A stretch of 37,600 bases of DNA from an uncultured Neomegalonema sp. (lineage in GTDB: Bacteria; Pseudomonadota; Alphaproteobacteria; Rhodobacterales; Rhodobacteraceae), in NCBI GenBank assembly GCA_937948985.1, contig CALFAK010000019.1:1-37600 (forward strand). The letters are read 5' to 3'. The notes under the pieces are model-generated. The model did no database searches and was not told the DNA's origin. It worked only from the letters and a program-made list of their open reading frames with translations. This document shows positions 1-7,649 of the stretch, piece after piece. Position 1 is the stretch's first letter; every line of letters starts with the position of its first letter. Made by a program: the position numbers and the translations under genes.

Positions 1-514
1 GGTCTTTCACAGCGATAAAGTCGGCTGACCAGCAACAGCAGAATGCGGCGGATTGCAATCGGGAAATGTCTGATGCACGGCAATCGCTTGAAAGGCCAAC
101 CTGTTAAAATCACCTGCAGTGAAGTCGTTTTACAGATTGGAAATTGTCATCGTCGGGCTTGTCCCACGAGTGTCCGGTAGTATGCCGGTGTTATAAAGTC
201 TGGTCTTACCGCGACTTGATCGCGGTATCCATTGCTCTACACGCCTTGCACGATGGACCCCGCGAACAAGTCGCGGGGTGACTTCCGGTTTGAAATTAAT
301 ATTTTTCTGTAAATGTGAAGCGCCAGCTTCATACGAAGCCTTTTCCGAAAATAGTGACCCGTGGATTCCACGCCTTCGCGCGGAATGACAGCACGATTCT
401 TTCGTATGCAGATTAAATGTGTGCATGTGGTCGCATTTATTTTTAGAGTCACTACCAACACCCGCTGTGAGGTTCCGCTTGCATGGCGGGGCGGGTCCGG
501 CCCAAATTGGCGGG
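1..514. other. Gene-free leader region upstream of pca operon
   Basis: No convincing gene is seen here. A frame open from base 3 to a TAA at 105-107 could be the last 34 codons of an upstream gene, but the residues match no family I recognise. Bases 150-386 hold four short palindromes (listed separately). Long antisense reading frames in this stretch run through these palindromes and have no protein-like composition. The pca promoter must lie in this region, but I cannot point to a clear -35/-10 pair. Confidence 0.5.
150..386. repeat. Cluster of four intergenic palindromic repeats
   Basis: Four short inverted repeats occur within 240 bases. At 150-169, TCGTCGGG and CCCACGA pair with one bulge around CTTGT. 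At 207-227, TACCGCG and CGCGGTA pair perfectly around ACTTGAT. At 258-278, CCCCGCG and CGCGGGG pair perfectly around AACAAGT. At 365-386, ATTCCACGC pairs with GCGCGGAAT with one mismatch around CTTC. The middle two share a similar loop in opposite orientation (ACTTGAT versus AACAAGT) and similar stems, so they look like copies of one element type. The style resembles the short palindromic intergenic repeats common in alphaproteobacterial chromosomes. Function is unknown. Confidence 0.65.
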
Positions 515-895
515 ATGAGTGAGCAATTTGATAAAGGCATGGCGACGCGGCGGGCTGTGTTGGGTGATGCCCATGTGGACCGTGCCGAGGCCGCGAAATC
601 GCCCTTTGATGAGCCTTTTCAGCGGTTCATCACTGAAGGGGCATGGGGGTCCGTCTGGGCGCGGGAGGGCCTCACGAACCGTGAACGCTCGATGATAACG
701 CTCGCGCTGTTGGCGGCGCTGGGCCATTGGGACGAGGTGGCGATGCATGTGCGGGCCAGTGCGAATACTGGAGCGACGCCGGAGGATTTGCGCGAAACGA
801 TGATGCATGTTGCGGTCTATGCGGGCGTTCCGGCGGCAAACCATGCGTTCAAAGTGATGAAGCAAACCTATGCCGAAATGGGCGTTGAATTATGA
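515..895 (+). CDS. pcaC: 4-carboxymuconolactone decarboxylase
   Basis: The 126-residue product fits the family length for PcaC, which converts 4-carboxymuconolactone to 3-oxoadipate enol-lactone in the protocatechuate branch of the beta-ketoadipate pathway. The N-terminus (MSEQFDKGMATRRAVLG) has the pattern of known PcaC proteins, which is why the ATG at 515 is preferred over the in-frame start far upstream at 419. The CMD-family core is visible as GLTNRERSMITLALLAALG followed by a helix carrying the MHVRA segment and later MMHVAVYAGVPAANHA. It is the first gene of a tightly packed pca operon; its TGA overlaps the pcaH ATG (ATGA). The ribosome binding site is weak (GGCGGG directly before the ATG). 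Confidence 0.92.
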   Translation: MSEQFDKGMATRRAVLGDAHVDRAEAAKSPFDEPFQRFITEGAWGSVWAREGLTNRERSMITLALLAALGHWDEVAMHVRASANTGATPEDLRETMMHVAVYAGVPAANHAFKVMKQTYAEMGVEL

Positions 896-1617
896 GTGAC
901 GGATCGTTTTTTCAACGGGATCGCGGGCGGCACCCGCCCGCCTACAGCGCCGGATACAAAAGTAGCATCCTGCGCTCTCCGACACGCGCGCCGATATCCA
1001 TGGACAACACGCTGTCCGAGATGACCGGACCCGTGTTCGGGCATCATCAGCTTGGCCCGCTCGACAGCGACCTGATCCTGAACTTTGCCAAGCCCGGCGA
1101 AATGCCCGTCGGTCAGCGGATTATCGTGCACGGGCGGGTGTTGGACGGGAACGGGCGCGGTGTGCCGGATGCTTTGCTTGAAGTGTGGCAAGCGAATGCG
1201 GGCGGGCGCTATCGTCATGCGAGGGAAACCTACCTCGCCGCGCTCGACCCCAATTTCGGGGGATGCGGGCGGGTGATGACGGGCGAAGATGGCAGCTATG
1301 CGATCCGTACCATCAAGCCCGGCGCGTATCCTTGGCCGAACGGGCCGAACGACTGGCGGCCCGCGCATATCCATTTCTCGGTATTCGGCAGCGGTTTCGC
1401 GCAGCGGCTGATCACGCAGATGTATTTTGAGGGCGATCCGATGATTGCGCTGTGCCCGATTGTGCGGACGATTCCTACGCAAGAGGCGATTGACAGCCTG
1501 ACCGCGCTTTATGATCCGCAAGCCACCGTTCCAATGGACGCGCGGGCTTATCGGTTTGATATCGTGCTGCGCGGGCGGCGCTCGACGCTGTTTGAGAACC
1601 GGATGGAGGGGAATTGA
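892..1617 (+). CDS. pcaH: Protocatechuate 3,4-dioxygenase beta subunit
   Basis: The 241-residue protein is the iron-binding subunit of the intradiol dioxygenase that opens protocatechuate to 3-carboxy-cis,cis-muconate. The expected non-haem Fe(III) ligand set of two tyrosines and two histidines is present: Tyr107 in GGRYRH, Tyr146 in GAYPWPNG, and His159 and His161 in RPAHIHFSVFG. The N-terminal arm and the VWQANAGGRY signature of intradiol dioxygenases are also present. Its start overlaps the pcaC stop by four bases and its stop overlaps the pcaG start, so the subunits are probably translationally coupled and made in equal amounts. Confidence 0.95.
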   Translation: MSDGSFFQRDRGRHPPAYSAGYKSSILRSPTRAPISMDNTLSEMTGPVFGHHQLGPLDSDLILNFAKPGEMPVGQRIIVHGRVLDGNGRGVPDALLEVWQANAGGRYRHARETYLAALDPNFGGCGRVMTGEDGSYAIRTIKPGAYPWPNGPNDWRPAHIHFSVFGSGFAQRLITQMYFEGDPMIALCPIVRTIPTQEAIDSLTALYDPQATVPMDARAYRFDIVLRGRRSTLFENRMEGN

Positions 1618-2228
1618 TGCAACGCCTGCCGTATCTCAAAGAAAGTCCCTCGCAGACCGCCGGACCCTATGTGCATATCGGCTGCACGCCGAATTTCTGC
1701 GGTATCAATGGCGTTTATGACGAAGACCCCGGCGCGCGGATGGTGGATGAGCGGACGCAAGGCGCGCGGATTACGCTGAGCGGGGTGGTCTATGACGGCA
1801 TGGATGCGCCGATGAAGGACGTGATGGTCGAGATATGGCAAGCGGATGCGGCGGGGATATATCCCGGTAATGATCCGCGCGGGAATGCTGACCCGCACTT
1901 CACCGGATGGGGCCGCAAAGCGGGGGATTATGCCACGGGTGAATGGGTGTTCGAGACGATCAAGCCGGGTCGCGTGCCGTTTAAAGACGGGCGGATGATG
2001 GCCCCGCATATAACGCTTTGGATCGTCGCGCGGGGGATCAACACGGGGTTGCACACGCGGATATACTTCCCCGACGAGGATGCCGTGAACGCCGAAGACC
2101 CTGTGCTGATGCGATTAGAGCATAAGAGCCGGATACCGACATTGATCGCTGAAAAGACGGGGCCGGGGGCGTATCGGTTTGATGTGCGTTTACATGGTGA
2201 GCGTGAGACGATTTTCTTCGACATTTAA
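1617..2228 (+). CDS. pcaG: Protocatechuate 3,4-dioxygenase alpha subunit
   Basis: The 203-residue protein is the partner of PcaH. It begins MQRLPYLKESPSQTAGPYVH, the usual PcaG opening, and keeps the intradiol fold (VEIWQADAAGIYPG, FTGWGRKA, PGRVPFKDGRMMAPHITLWI), but lacks the full Tyr/Tyr/His/His iron site, as expected for the alpha chain. The ATG at 1617 is chosen because it sits in a TGATG overlap with the pcaH stop and follows a strong GGAGGGGA ribosome binding site; the in-frame TTG just before it is not needed. The C-terminal GAYRFDVRLHGERETIFFDI is typical. Confidence 0.95.
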   Translation: MQRLPYLKESPSQTAGPYVHIGCTPNFCGINGVYDEDPGARMVDERTQGARITLSGVVYDGMDAPMKDVMVEIWQADAAGIYPGNDPRGNADPHFTGWGRKAGDYATGEWVFETIKPGRVPFKDGRMMAPHITLWIVARGINTGLHTRIYFPDEDAVNAEDPVLMRLEHKSRIPTLIAEKTGPGAYRFDVRLHGERETIFFDI

Positions 2229-2252
2229 CCCTTTCGATTTCAGGAGCCTGAC

Positions 2253-3083
2253 ATGAGCAAACCCTGCATACTCTGCGTTGCCATAACAGGCTCCGTGCCG
2301 ACCAAGGCGGCCAATCCCGCCGTGCCAATCACGGTGGCGGAGCAGATTGAAAGTACCCATGAAGCGTTTGAGACGGGGGCGGCGATTGCCCATTGTCATG
2401 TGCGCAATGACGATCAGACGCCGAGTTCGGACCCGGAGAAATTCGCGCGCCTCAAGGAAGGCATCGAAAAACACTGCCCCGGCATGATTGTGCAGCTGTC
2501 CACGGGGGGGCGTTCCGGTGCCGGGCGGGAACGGGGCGGGATGCTGCCACTGCGCCCTGACATGGCGTCGCTGTCGGTCGGGTCGAACAACTTCCCGACG
2601 CGGGTGTATGAGAATCCGCCTGATCTGGTGGAGTGGCTGGCCTCCGAAATGCGGACCTATGATGTGAAGCCGGAGATTGAGGCGTTTGATCTGAGCCATA
2701 TCCACCACGCGGCGGCGATGAACAGGGACGGGCGTATTCCCGGTAAGTTGTATGTGCAGTTCGTGATGGGGGTGAAGAATGCGATGCCCGTGGATCGGGA
2801 TGTGTTTGATTATTATATCAAAACCGTTGAGCGATTGGTGCCTGACGCGCAATGGTGCGGGGCGGGGATCGGGCCGAACCAGATCGTGCTGAACGAGTGG
2901 AGTATTGCCGCCGGGGGGCATACCCGCGCGGGGCTGGAGGATAATGTGCGGCTGGATAAGGCGCGGTTGGCGCCGTCGAATGCCGCGCTGATCCAACGCT
3001 GTGTTGACCTTTGCGAGAAGTATGAGCGGCCTGTGGCAAGCCCGGCGCAGGCGCGGGCGATCCTTGAGCTGAGAGCGGCCTGA
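2253..3083 (+). CDS. BKACE-family beta-keto acid cleavage enzyme (probable 3-oxoadipate cleavage)
   Basis: The 276-residue protein belongs to the DUF849/BKACE family, zinc enzymes that condense a beta-keto acid with acetyl-CoA and cleave it to acetoacetate and a new acyl-CoA. The metal-binding HxH is seen as His47 and His49 in AIAHCHVRND, and later blocks are typical: LSTGGRSGAGRERGG, EIEAFDLSHI, QFVMGVKNAMP, GIGPNQIVLNEWSIAAGGHTRAGLEDN. Its place between pcaG and pcaB suggests 3-oxoadipate plus acetyl-CoA gives succinyl-CoA plus acetoacetate, bypassing PcaIJ and PcaF; substrate is inferred from context. A CAGGAG site precedes the ATG by seven bases, and the stop overlaps the pcaB start (TGATG). 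Confidence 0.9.
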   Translation: MSKPCILCVAITGSVPTKAANPAVPITVAEQIESTHEAFETGAAIAHCHVRNDDQTPSSDPEKFARLKEGIEKHCPGMIVQLSTGGRSGAGRERGGMLPLRPDMASLSVGSNNFPTRVYENPPDLVEWLASEMRTYDVKPEIEAFDLSHIHHAAAMNRDGRIPGKLYVQFVMGVKNAMPVDRDVFDYYIKTVERLVPDAQWCGAGIGPNQIVLNEWSIAAGGHTRAGLEDNVRLDKARLAPSNAALIQRCVDLCEKYERPVASPAQARAILELRAA

Positions 3084-4402
3084 TGGCGGTGTCGCCGTTT
3101 GACTCCGTGATGGCGGGCGGGTTGTTCGGTGATGCGGAGCTGGCGGCGTTTTTCTCGGATGAGGCCGAGATTGCGGCGATGATCGCGTTTGAGGCGGCGC
3201 TGGCGGATGTGGAGGGGGCGCTGGGCGTGATCCCTGCGGATGAGGCGGCGCGGATTGTGGCGACGCTGGGCGATTGCCGCATTGCGCCGGATGCCCTGCG
3301 TGCGGGGTTTGCATCGGCGGGGGTGCCTGTTCCGGCGCTGGTGAAGGCGTTGCGGGCGCATGTGGGCGGGGAGGCCGGGTCGTATGTGCATTGGGGCGCG
3401 ACCTCTCAGGATGTTATCGATACGGGCTTGGTTCTGCGGCTGAGCGATGTGCTGGCGGTGCTGGAGGGGCGGTTGGCGTCGGTGATTGCGGTGCTGTCTG
3501 AGGAAGCGGAGCGCTATGCGGGGACGGTGATGGCGGCGCGGACGCGTTCGCAGATCGCGACGCCGACGACGTTCGGGCTGCGCATTGCCGGATGGATCGC
3601 GCCGTTGCAGCGGTGCCAGGCGCGGTTGGCGGAGCTGAAGCCGCGTTTGCTGGTGGTACAGCTGGGCGGGGCGTCAGGGACGTTGAGCGTGTTTGGCGGG
3701 CAAGGGGTGGCGGTGATGCAGGCGCTGGCGGGGCGATTGGGGCTAGGGTGTCCGGTAAAGCCCTGGCACAGCGAGCGTGACGCGCTGGTGGAATTGGCCG
3801 GCTGGCTGTCGCTGGTGACGGGGACGCTGGGCAAGATGGGCGCGGATTTAATGCTGCTGGGCCGATCGGAGATTGGTGAGGTTAAGGCGGGGCAGGGCGG
3901 CGGATCGTCAACGATGCCGCAGAAATCCAATCCGGTGGCCGCTGAGACGCTGGTGATGCTTGCGCGGTTTAATGCGACGCAGGTCAGCGGCGCGCATCAG
4001 GCGTTGGTGCATGGTGAGGAGCGGGACTCGACCGCCTGGGCGCTGGAGTGGATGATACTGCCGCAGATGGTGATGGCGACGGGCGCGGCGCTGCGCCATG
4101 CGCATGTGCTGGCGTCGTCGCTGGACGTGGATGCGGCGCAGATGCGGGCGAATGCGATGGCGGGCGGGGGCACGATCTTGGCGGAAGCGGCGAGTTTTGC
4201 GCTGGCGACTCAGATGCCGCTTTCTGATGCGCAGGCATTGGTCAATGCGACATCTTCGGAGGCGGCGCGATCAGGGCGCGCCCTCGTTGACATCCTGTCT
4301 GAAAAGGTGCCCGGTGGTGTTGATTGGGATGCCATTAGGGATGCGGGGGCGCATATAGGTAGTGCTAACGAATTGATTAAATTAATTAAAAATGCCCGGT
4401 GA
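3083..4402 (+). CDS. pcaB: 3-carboxy-cis,cis-muconate cycloisomerase
   Basis: The 439-residue protein is a member of the fumarase/aspartase superfamily that lactonises 3-carboxy-cis,cis-muconate to 4-carboxymuconolactone, the step between PcaHG and PcaC. The superfamily signature GGSSTMPQKSNP lies at residues 273-284 and the second conserved block HWGATSQD at 103-110. Length fits PcaB (about 350-460). It is the last gene of the pca operon; its start overlaps the BKACE stop. No pcaD (enol-lactone hydrolase) or pcaQ regulator occurs in the window, so these must be encoded elsewhere if the pathway is complete. Confidence 0.93.
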   Translation: MAVSPFDSVMAGGLFGDAELAAFFSDEAEIAAMIAFEAALADVEGALGVIPADEAARIVATLGDCRIAPDALRAGFASAGVPVPALVKALRAHVGGEAGSYVHWGATSQDVIDTGLVLRLSDVLAVLEGRLASVIAVLSEEAERYAGTVMAARTRSQIATPTTFGLRIAGWIAPLQRCQARLAELKPRLLVVQLGGASGTLSVFGGQGVAVMQALAGRLGLGCPVKPWHSERDALVELAGWLSLVTGTLGKMGADLMLLGRSEIGEVKAGQGGGSSTMPQKSNPVAAETLVMLARFNATQVSGAHQALVHGEERDSTAWALEWMILPQMVMATGAALRHAHVLASSLDVDAAQMRANAMAGGGTILAEAASFALATQMPLSDAQALVNATSSEAARSGRALVDILSEKVPGGVDWDAIRDAGAHIGSANELIKLIKNAR

Positions 4403-4493
4403 AAATATTAGAATCATCAGGCGTGAGGAACGGTGTCAATGAAAACAGGCACGCATAATTGTGAAAATGCCAAGTACGATTGACATTTGACAC

Positions 4494-4511
4494 TGTCAGC
4501 CAAGTGTGACA
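4494..4511 (+). promoter_or_regulatory. PpsR/CrtJ-type operator in the puc promoter region
   Basis: The sequence TGTCAGCCAAGTGTGACA fits TGT-N12-ACA, the binding pattern of the photosynthesis repressor PpsR (CrtJ), and its outer five bases on each side are an inverted repeat (TGTCA/TGACA). Two TTGACA hexamers lie just upstream (4480-4485 and 4487-4492) and could act as -35 boxes, so the site would overlap the core promoter, as expected for oxygen/light repression. I see no strong -10 hexamer. The rest of the 4403-4626 gap holds no recognisable gene; it ends in the pucB leader. Confidence 0.7.
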
Positions 4512-4626
4512 TTTTGTCTCTGGTGGCGCTGGTGAACCGCTTTTGCAGTTTTCGTTCAGCATCAACCAAGTGGAGAGGACGCCATCGGATCAGCCGATAC
4601 GTTCTGAAGGACACGGAGATAAAACC

Positions 4627-4782
4627 ATGACAGATGATCCAGATAAAGTTTGGCCAACCGGCCTGACAATCGCAGAATCAGAAGAGGTTCACAGTCAACT
4701 CATCGACGGCACACGTGTCTTCGGTGCGATTGCACTCGTGGCGCACCTTCTGGTCGCTGTTGCAACACCTTGGCTCGGATAA
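4627..4782 (+). CDS. pucB: Light-harvesting 2 (LH2) beta polypeptide
   Basis: The 51-residue peptide starts [14 protein letters not shown] and ends [12 protein letters not shown], nearly identical in layout to R. sphaeroides PucB. It has one membrane helix and the conserved histidines His22 and His40 (counting Met); the second is the expected B850 bacteriochlorophyll ligand. The true start is the ATG at 4627, preceded by a GGAG site; the in-frame start at 4543 would add residues absent from the family. It is followed after 12 bases by pucA, the usual pucBA order, and pairs with PucA to form the peripheral antenna ring in the intracytoplasmic membrane. Confidence 0.96.
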   Translation: MTDDPDKVWPTGLTIAESEEVHSQLIDGTRVFGAIALVAHLLVAVATPWLG

Positions 4783-4794
4783 GGGAGTAGCACA

Positions 4795-5121
4795 ATGAAC
4801 AACGCAAGAATGTGGACGGTCGTAAATCCAACGGTCGGCATCCCACTGTTTTTCATCGGCGTGGCTACAACGTCGCTCATCGTTCATACGTCCGTAATGA
4901 AGAACTCGGCTTTCGTGGCACAGTTTTTCTCCGGTCAGGAAATGACGGGTGAGATGGCTGCTGTTGACACGGGTTCTGATATTCAGACCGCCAGTGCAAC
5001 GAATTCGATTGCCGCGAGCCTCGAAACAGGCGAAGCTTTTATCGTGCTTCCTGATGGCCGCACGGGCCGCGTGATCTTTGATGCGCCGGTGACGATGGCA
5101 TCCGCGCCACCCGTCGAGTGA
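4795..5121 (+). CDS. pucA: LH2 alpha polypeptide with long C-terminal extension
   Basis: Residues 1-48 align without gaps to PucA: MNNARMWTVVNPTVGIPLFF, then a membrane helix with the B850 ligand His31 (SLIVHTSV). Normal PucA proteins have about 54-60 residues; this one has 108, with a hydrophilic periplasm-side tail of about 55 residues that includes FIVLPDGRTGRVIFDAPV. Positions 44 and 45, where two tyrosines hydrogen-bond the B850 pigments in R. sphaeroides, are Phe44-Phe45 here, a change known to shift B850 absorption to the blue. A GGGAG ribosome binding site precedes the ATG. The tail is in frame and uninterrupted, ending just before the post-pucA hairpin, so it is unlikely to be a sequencing artefact. 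Confidence 0.93.
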   Translation: MNNARMWTVVNPTVGIPLFFIGVATTSLIVHTSVMKNSAFVAQFFSGQEMTGEMAAVDTGSDIQTASATNSIAASLETGEAFIVLPDGRTGRVIFDAPVTMASAPPVE

Positions 5122-5138
5122 CGTCGAAACTTGAAATA

Positions 5139-5169
5139 CAAGGCTGCCGCTGACGAGGCGGCTGCCTTG
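5139..5169 (+). terminator. Hairpin after pucA (mRNA stabiliser/partial terminator)
   Basis: CAAGGCTGCCGC (5139-5150) and GCGGCTGCCTTG (5158-5169) form a 12-bp stem with a single central T-T mismatch around a 7-base loop. There is no clear U-tract (GAAAAC follows). Similar pucBA-pucC intergenic hairpins in purple bacteria stabilise the abundant pucBA message and lower expression of pucC; that role is inferred here from position. Confidence 0.75.
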
Positions 5170-5278
5170 AAAACTTAGAGTGCGTCTGCGCTCTATGTCT
5201 TTGTTTTGGCGCGATTTCAGAGTCGCAAAGTGTCTCCACTTCGCTCGAAATCGCTCAGATCTGATCCTGGGGCTGACC

Positions 5279-6700
5279 GTGATACAGCGATATCGGCAAT
5301 TTGCGCTCACAAAGCTCGCGAATCTTGCGCCGAAATATCTGCCGTTTGCAGATGTGGCGTCTGAAGATTTGCCGCTTGGCCGCTTGCTGCGTCTGTCCCT
5401 GTTTCAGGTTACGGTCGGAATGGCGCTGGTTCTGCTGGTCGGCACGCTCAATCGGGTGATGATCGTCGAGCTGAAGGTGCCCGCGTCGCTGGTTAGCATT
5501 ATGCTGGCATTGCCGCTTGTTTTCGCGCCTTTCCGCGCTTTGATCGGCTATCGGTCTGACACGCACCGCTCGGCTTTGGGTTGGCGGCGGATTCCGTATA
5601 TTTGGAAGGGCACGATGCTGCAATTCGGCGGTTTCGCGATTATGCCTTTCGCGCTGCTGGTTTTGTCGGGATTTGGCGAAGCGCAAGATGCGCCGCTTTG
5701 GATCGGGTACAGTTCTGCCGCGTTGGCGTTCCTGCTGGTCGGGGCGGGTGTGCATATGGTGCAGACGGTCGGGCTGGCGCTGGCCACGGATCTTGTGCCG
5801 CCGGAAGATCAGCCGAATGTCGTCGGCCTGATGTATGTGATGCTGCTGTTCGGCATGGGGGTGAGCGCGGTCGTGTTCGGCGCGCTGCTTGAGAATTATA
5901 CGCCGGGGCGGCTGGTTCAGGTGATCCAGGGCGCGGCGGTGGTGACGATATTTGTCAATGTGTGCGCCGTTTGGAAGCAGGAGTCCCGCGATAGAAGCCG
6001 TGCTATGGCCGCGATCCCGCAACCGGAATTCGGCGAGGCTTGGGCGACGTTTATCAAGGGCAAGAACGCGCTACGCCGGTTGATTATAATCGGACTTGGC
6101 ACGGCGGGCTTCGGGATGGCCGATGTGTTGCTGGAGCCGTATGGCGGACAGGTCTTGGGAATGACAGTCGCCGAGACGACGAAACTGACGGGGACGATGG
6201 CGCTGGGCGGGATTATCGGCTTCGGGCTGGCCTCGCGTATTCTCAGCCGGGGCGGTGATCCGCTGGCGATGGTTTGGTACGGGGCGATGGTTGGCATACC
6301 CGCATTCGCGGCGATCATCCTGTCGGCGACGGGGCAGAGCTATGCGCTGTTTATCGCCGGAGTATTGTTGGTCGGGTTCGGTGCGGGCTTGTTCAGCCAC
6401 GGCACGCTGACCGCAACGATGCGGATGGCACCGAAAGAACAGACGGGACTTGCTTTGGGGGCATGGGGGGCGGTTCAGGCGACATCAGCCGGAATCGCAA
6501 TCGCGATCGGGGGCGTAATCCGGGACGTTATCGTGAATTCGCCCGATTTGAATTGGTTTGGAGCAGGAACGGGCTATCTCGTGGTCTTCGGACTTGAGAT
6601 CGCGCTGCTCGTATTGGCGCTGGCTGTGGTGTTTCCGCTGCGGCTCGGAAAATTGGCAGAGACATCGCCCTGTGCGGTGCCTGTTTCTGGAAGATTATAG
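5279..6700 (+). CDS. pucC: LH2 assembly protein PucC (BCD-family MFS-like membrane protein)
   Basis: The protein is a polytopic membrane protein of the PucC/LhaA/BCH2 family, needed for assembly of the LH2 complex. Diagnostic segments are LPLGRLLRLSLFQVTVGMAL, LNRVMIVELKVPASLVSIML, FAPFRALIGYRSDTH, ALGWRRIPYIW and SHGTLTATMRMAPKEQTGLALGAWGAVQA; about twelve hydrophobic helices are visible. From the GTG at 5279 the product is 473 residues, close to the usual 460-480, and its N-terminus (LANLAPKYLPFADV) fits the family. An in-frame GTG at 5180 and ATG at 5195 would add about 30 residues of unlikely sequence. It ends nine bases before the next gene. Confidence 0.9.
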   Translation: MIQRYRQFALTKLANLAPKYLPFADVASEDLPLGRLLRLSLFQVTVGMALVLLVGTLNRVMIVELKVPASLVSIMLALPLVFAPFRALIGYRSDTHRSALGWRRIPYIWKGTMLQFGGFAIMPFALLVLSGFGEAQDAPLWIGYSSAALAFLLVGAGVHMVQTVGLALATDLVPPEDQPNVVGLMYVMLLFGMGVSAVVFGALLENYTPGRLVQVIQGAAVVTIFVNVCAVWKQESRDRSRAMAAIPQPEFGEAWATFIKGKNALRRLIIIGLGTAGFGMADVLLEPYGGQVLGMTVAETTKLTGTMALGGIIGFGLASRILSRGGDPLAMVWYGAMVGIPAFAAIILSATGQSYALFIAGVLLVGFGAGLFSHGTLTATMRMAPKEQTGLALGAWGAVQATSAGIAIAIGGVIRDVIVNSPDLNWFGAGTGYLVVFGLEIALLVLALAVVFPLRLGKLAETSPCAVPVSGRL

Positions 6701-6709
6701 GAGGCAACA

Positions 6710-7369
6710 ATGACTACGCTGATTACCAGGCTGTTCGCCGATGATAGTATCGCTGCAAAAGCATCAGACGCGCTTCAAGCGGGCGGTATTGATGAGGATG
6801 CGATCCGTGCGATCGGCGGCAGTGATGCGGCCACAGCGATGGCGGATGTCGGCCTGGGCGAAGATGCCGTTGCCGCCTATTCAGGCGCTATGTCGGGCAG
6901 CAATACGCTGGTGGCGATACGTGCCCCGTTCGGCACGACCGGGCGCGCCCTGACGGCATTGAAGAAATTCGATGCGATTGATGTGGGTCTTGAATCGCAA
7001 GAGGCGCATATTTCCGCGCAGGATGACCCGGAGATGCAGTCGAGCATCATCAAGGGCAATAAGAAATTCCTGACCGGAAAAGGCGTGACCGAGTCGCGTT
7101 ATATATCACCATTCGGTTTTCCGCTTTTGTCGAAAAACCAGCGCGGCAAGGCGAAGGTGGACACCAAACCTGTATTGTCGTCAAAGCTCGGCTGGCGCAC
7201 GACCAAGCCGCCGAAAGCGGGCAAACGCGTGCTGAGCGATAATCCGACGCCGTTGTCCAGCATGATTGGCATGTCGCTGATTAAAAAGCCGCGTCTTCGC
7301 AATTCGGTGATGAGCGATAACCCGACACCGTTTTCGTCAGCGCTGGGCTGGCCGACGATTATTAAGTAG
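6710..7369 (+). CDS. Puc-operon protein: YflT-like stress domain plus SDNPTP repeats
   Basis: I do not recognise this 219-residue protein as a named Puc protein. Residues 1-95 (LITRLFADDSIAAKASDALQ through NTLVAIRAPFG and AIDVG) look like the YflT/general-stress-protein-17M alpha/beta domain. The C-terminal part is basic and carries two clear copies of a motif, VLSDNPTPLSSMIGMSL (174-190) and VMSDNPTPFSSALGWPT (200-216), with degenerate traces at 132-141 (ISPFGFPLLS) and 155-162 (VLSSKLGW). A perfect AGGAGG site lies before the ATG, only nine bases after pucC, and the terminator follows, so it is a puc operon member. A role in LH2 assembly or membrane organisation is possible but unproven. 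Confidence 0.85.
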   Translation: MTTLITRLFADDSIAAKASDALQAGGIDEDAIRAIGGSDAATAMADVGLGEDAVAAYSGAMSGSNTLVAIRAPFGTTGRALTALKKFDAIDVGLESQEAHISAQDDPEMQSSIIKGNKKFLTGKGVTESRYISPFGFPLLSKNQRGKAKVDTKPVLSSKLGWRTTKPPKAGKRVLSDNPTPLSSMIGMSLIKKPRLRNSVMSDNPTPFSSALGWPTIIK

Positions 7370-7434
7370 AGAGATTTGAGAAAAGCTGATCGGCTTTTCG
7401 ATTTGATCGCACTTGATGCTGATACGATTTGATT

Positions 7435-7470
7435 AAGCCTCGCATTTTTGATGCGGGGCTTTTATTTTGG
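7435..7470 (+). terminator. Rho-independent terminator of the puc operon
   Basis: AAGCCTCGCAT (7435-7445) pairs with ATGCGGGGCTT (7451-7461) over 11 bp, including one G-U pair on the RNA, around a 5-base loop. TTATTTTGG follows as the U-rich tail. It lies 66 bases after the stress-domain/repeat gene. Confidence 0.85.
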
Positions 7471-7611
7471 CACTGTTGTTGTTTTGAGGTGAGCATGTCG
7501 GCACCGTAGTGGCTGTTTGCCGACGGTTTTGTGGCCGCATAATGTGATGGTCTTGTACCGCTGGAGCGTTATTTTTGGCTGGGGGATCTCGAATATGACA
7601 TCGATACACGC

Positions 7612-7649
7612 AAAAACGCCATGCTCCGGGTCTGGAACATGGCGTTTTT
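7612..7649 (-). terminator. Rho-independent terminator of the minus-strand acidic protein gene
   Basis: AAAAACGCCATG (7612-7623) and CATGGCGTTTTT (7638-7649) pair perfectly over 12 bp around a 14-base loop that can pair further. A/T tracts on both flanks let it work in both directions; it lies 21 bases beyond the minus-strand stop codon at 7671. Confidence 0.88.

Noticed and set aside
130-540. Long antisense open frame of 136 codons upstream of pca
   Set aside because: It runs through the palindromic repeats and the pcaC start; composition is not protein-like and no start site is visible.
4439-4483. 14-codon frame in the puc upstream region
   Set aside because: No ribosome binding site, no known leader peptide of this kind, and it overlaps the likely -35 region.
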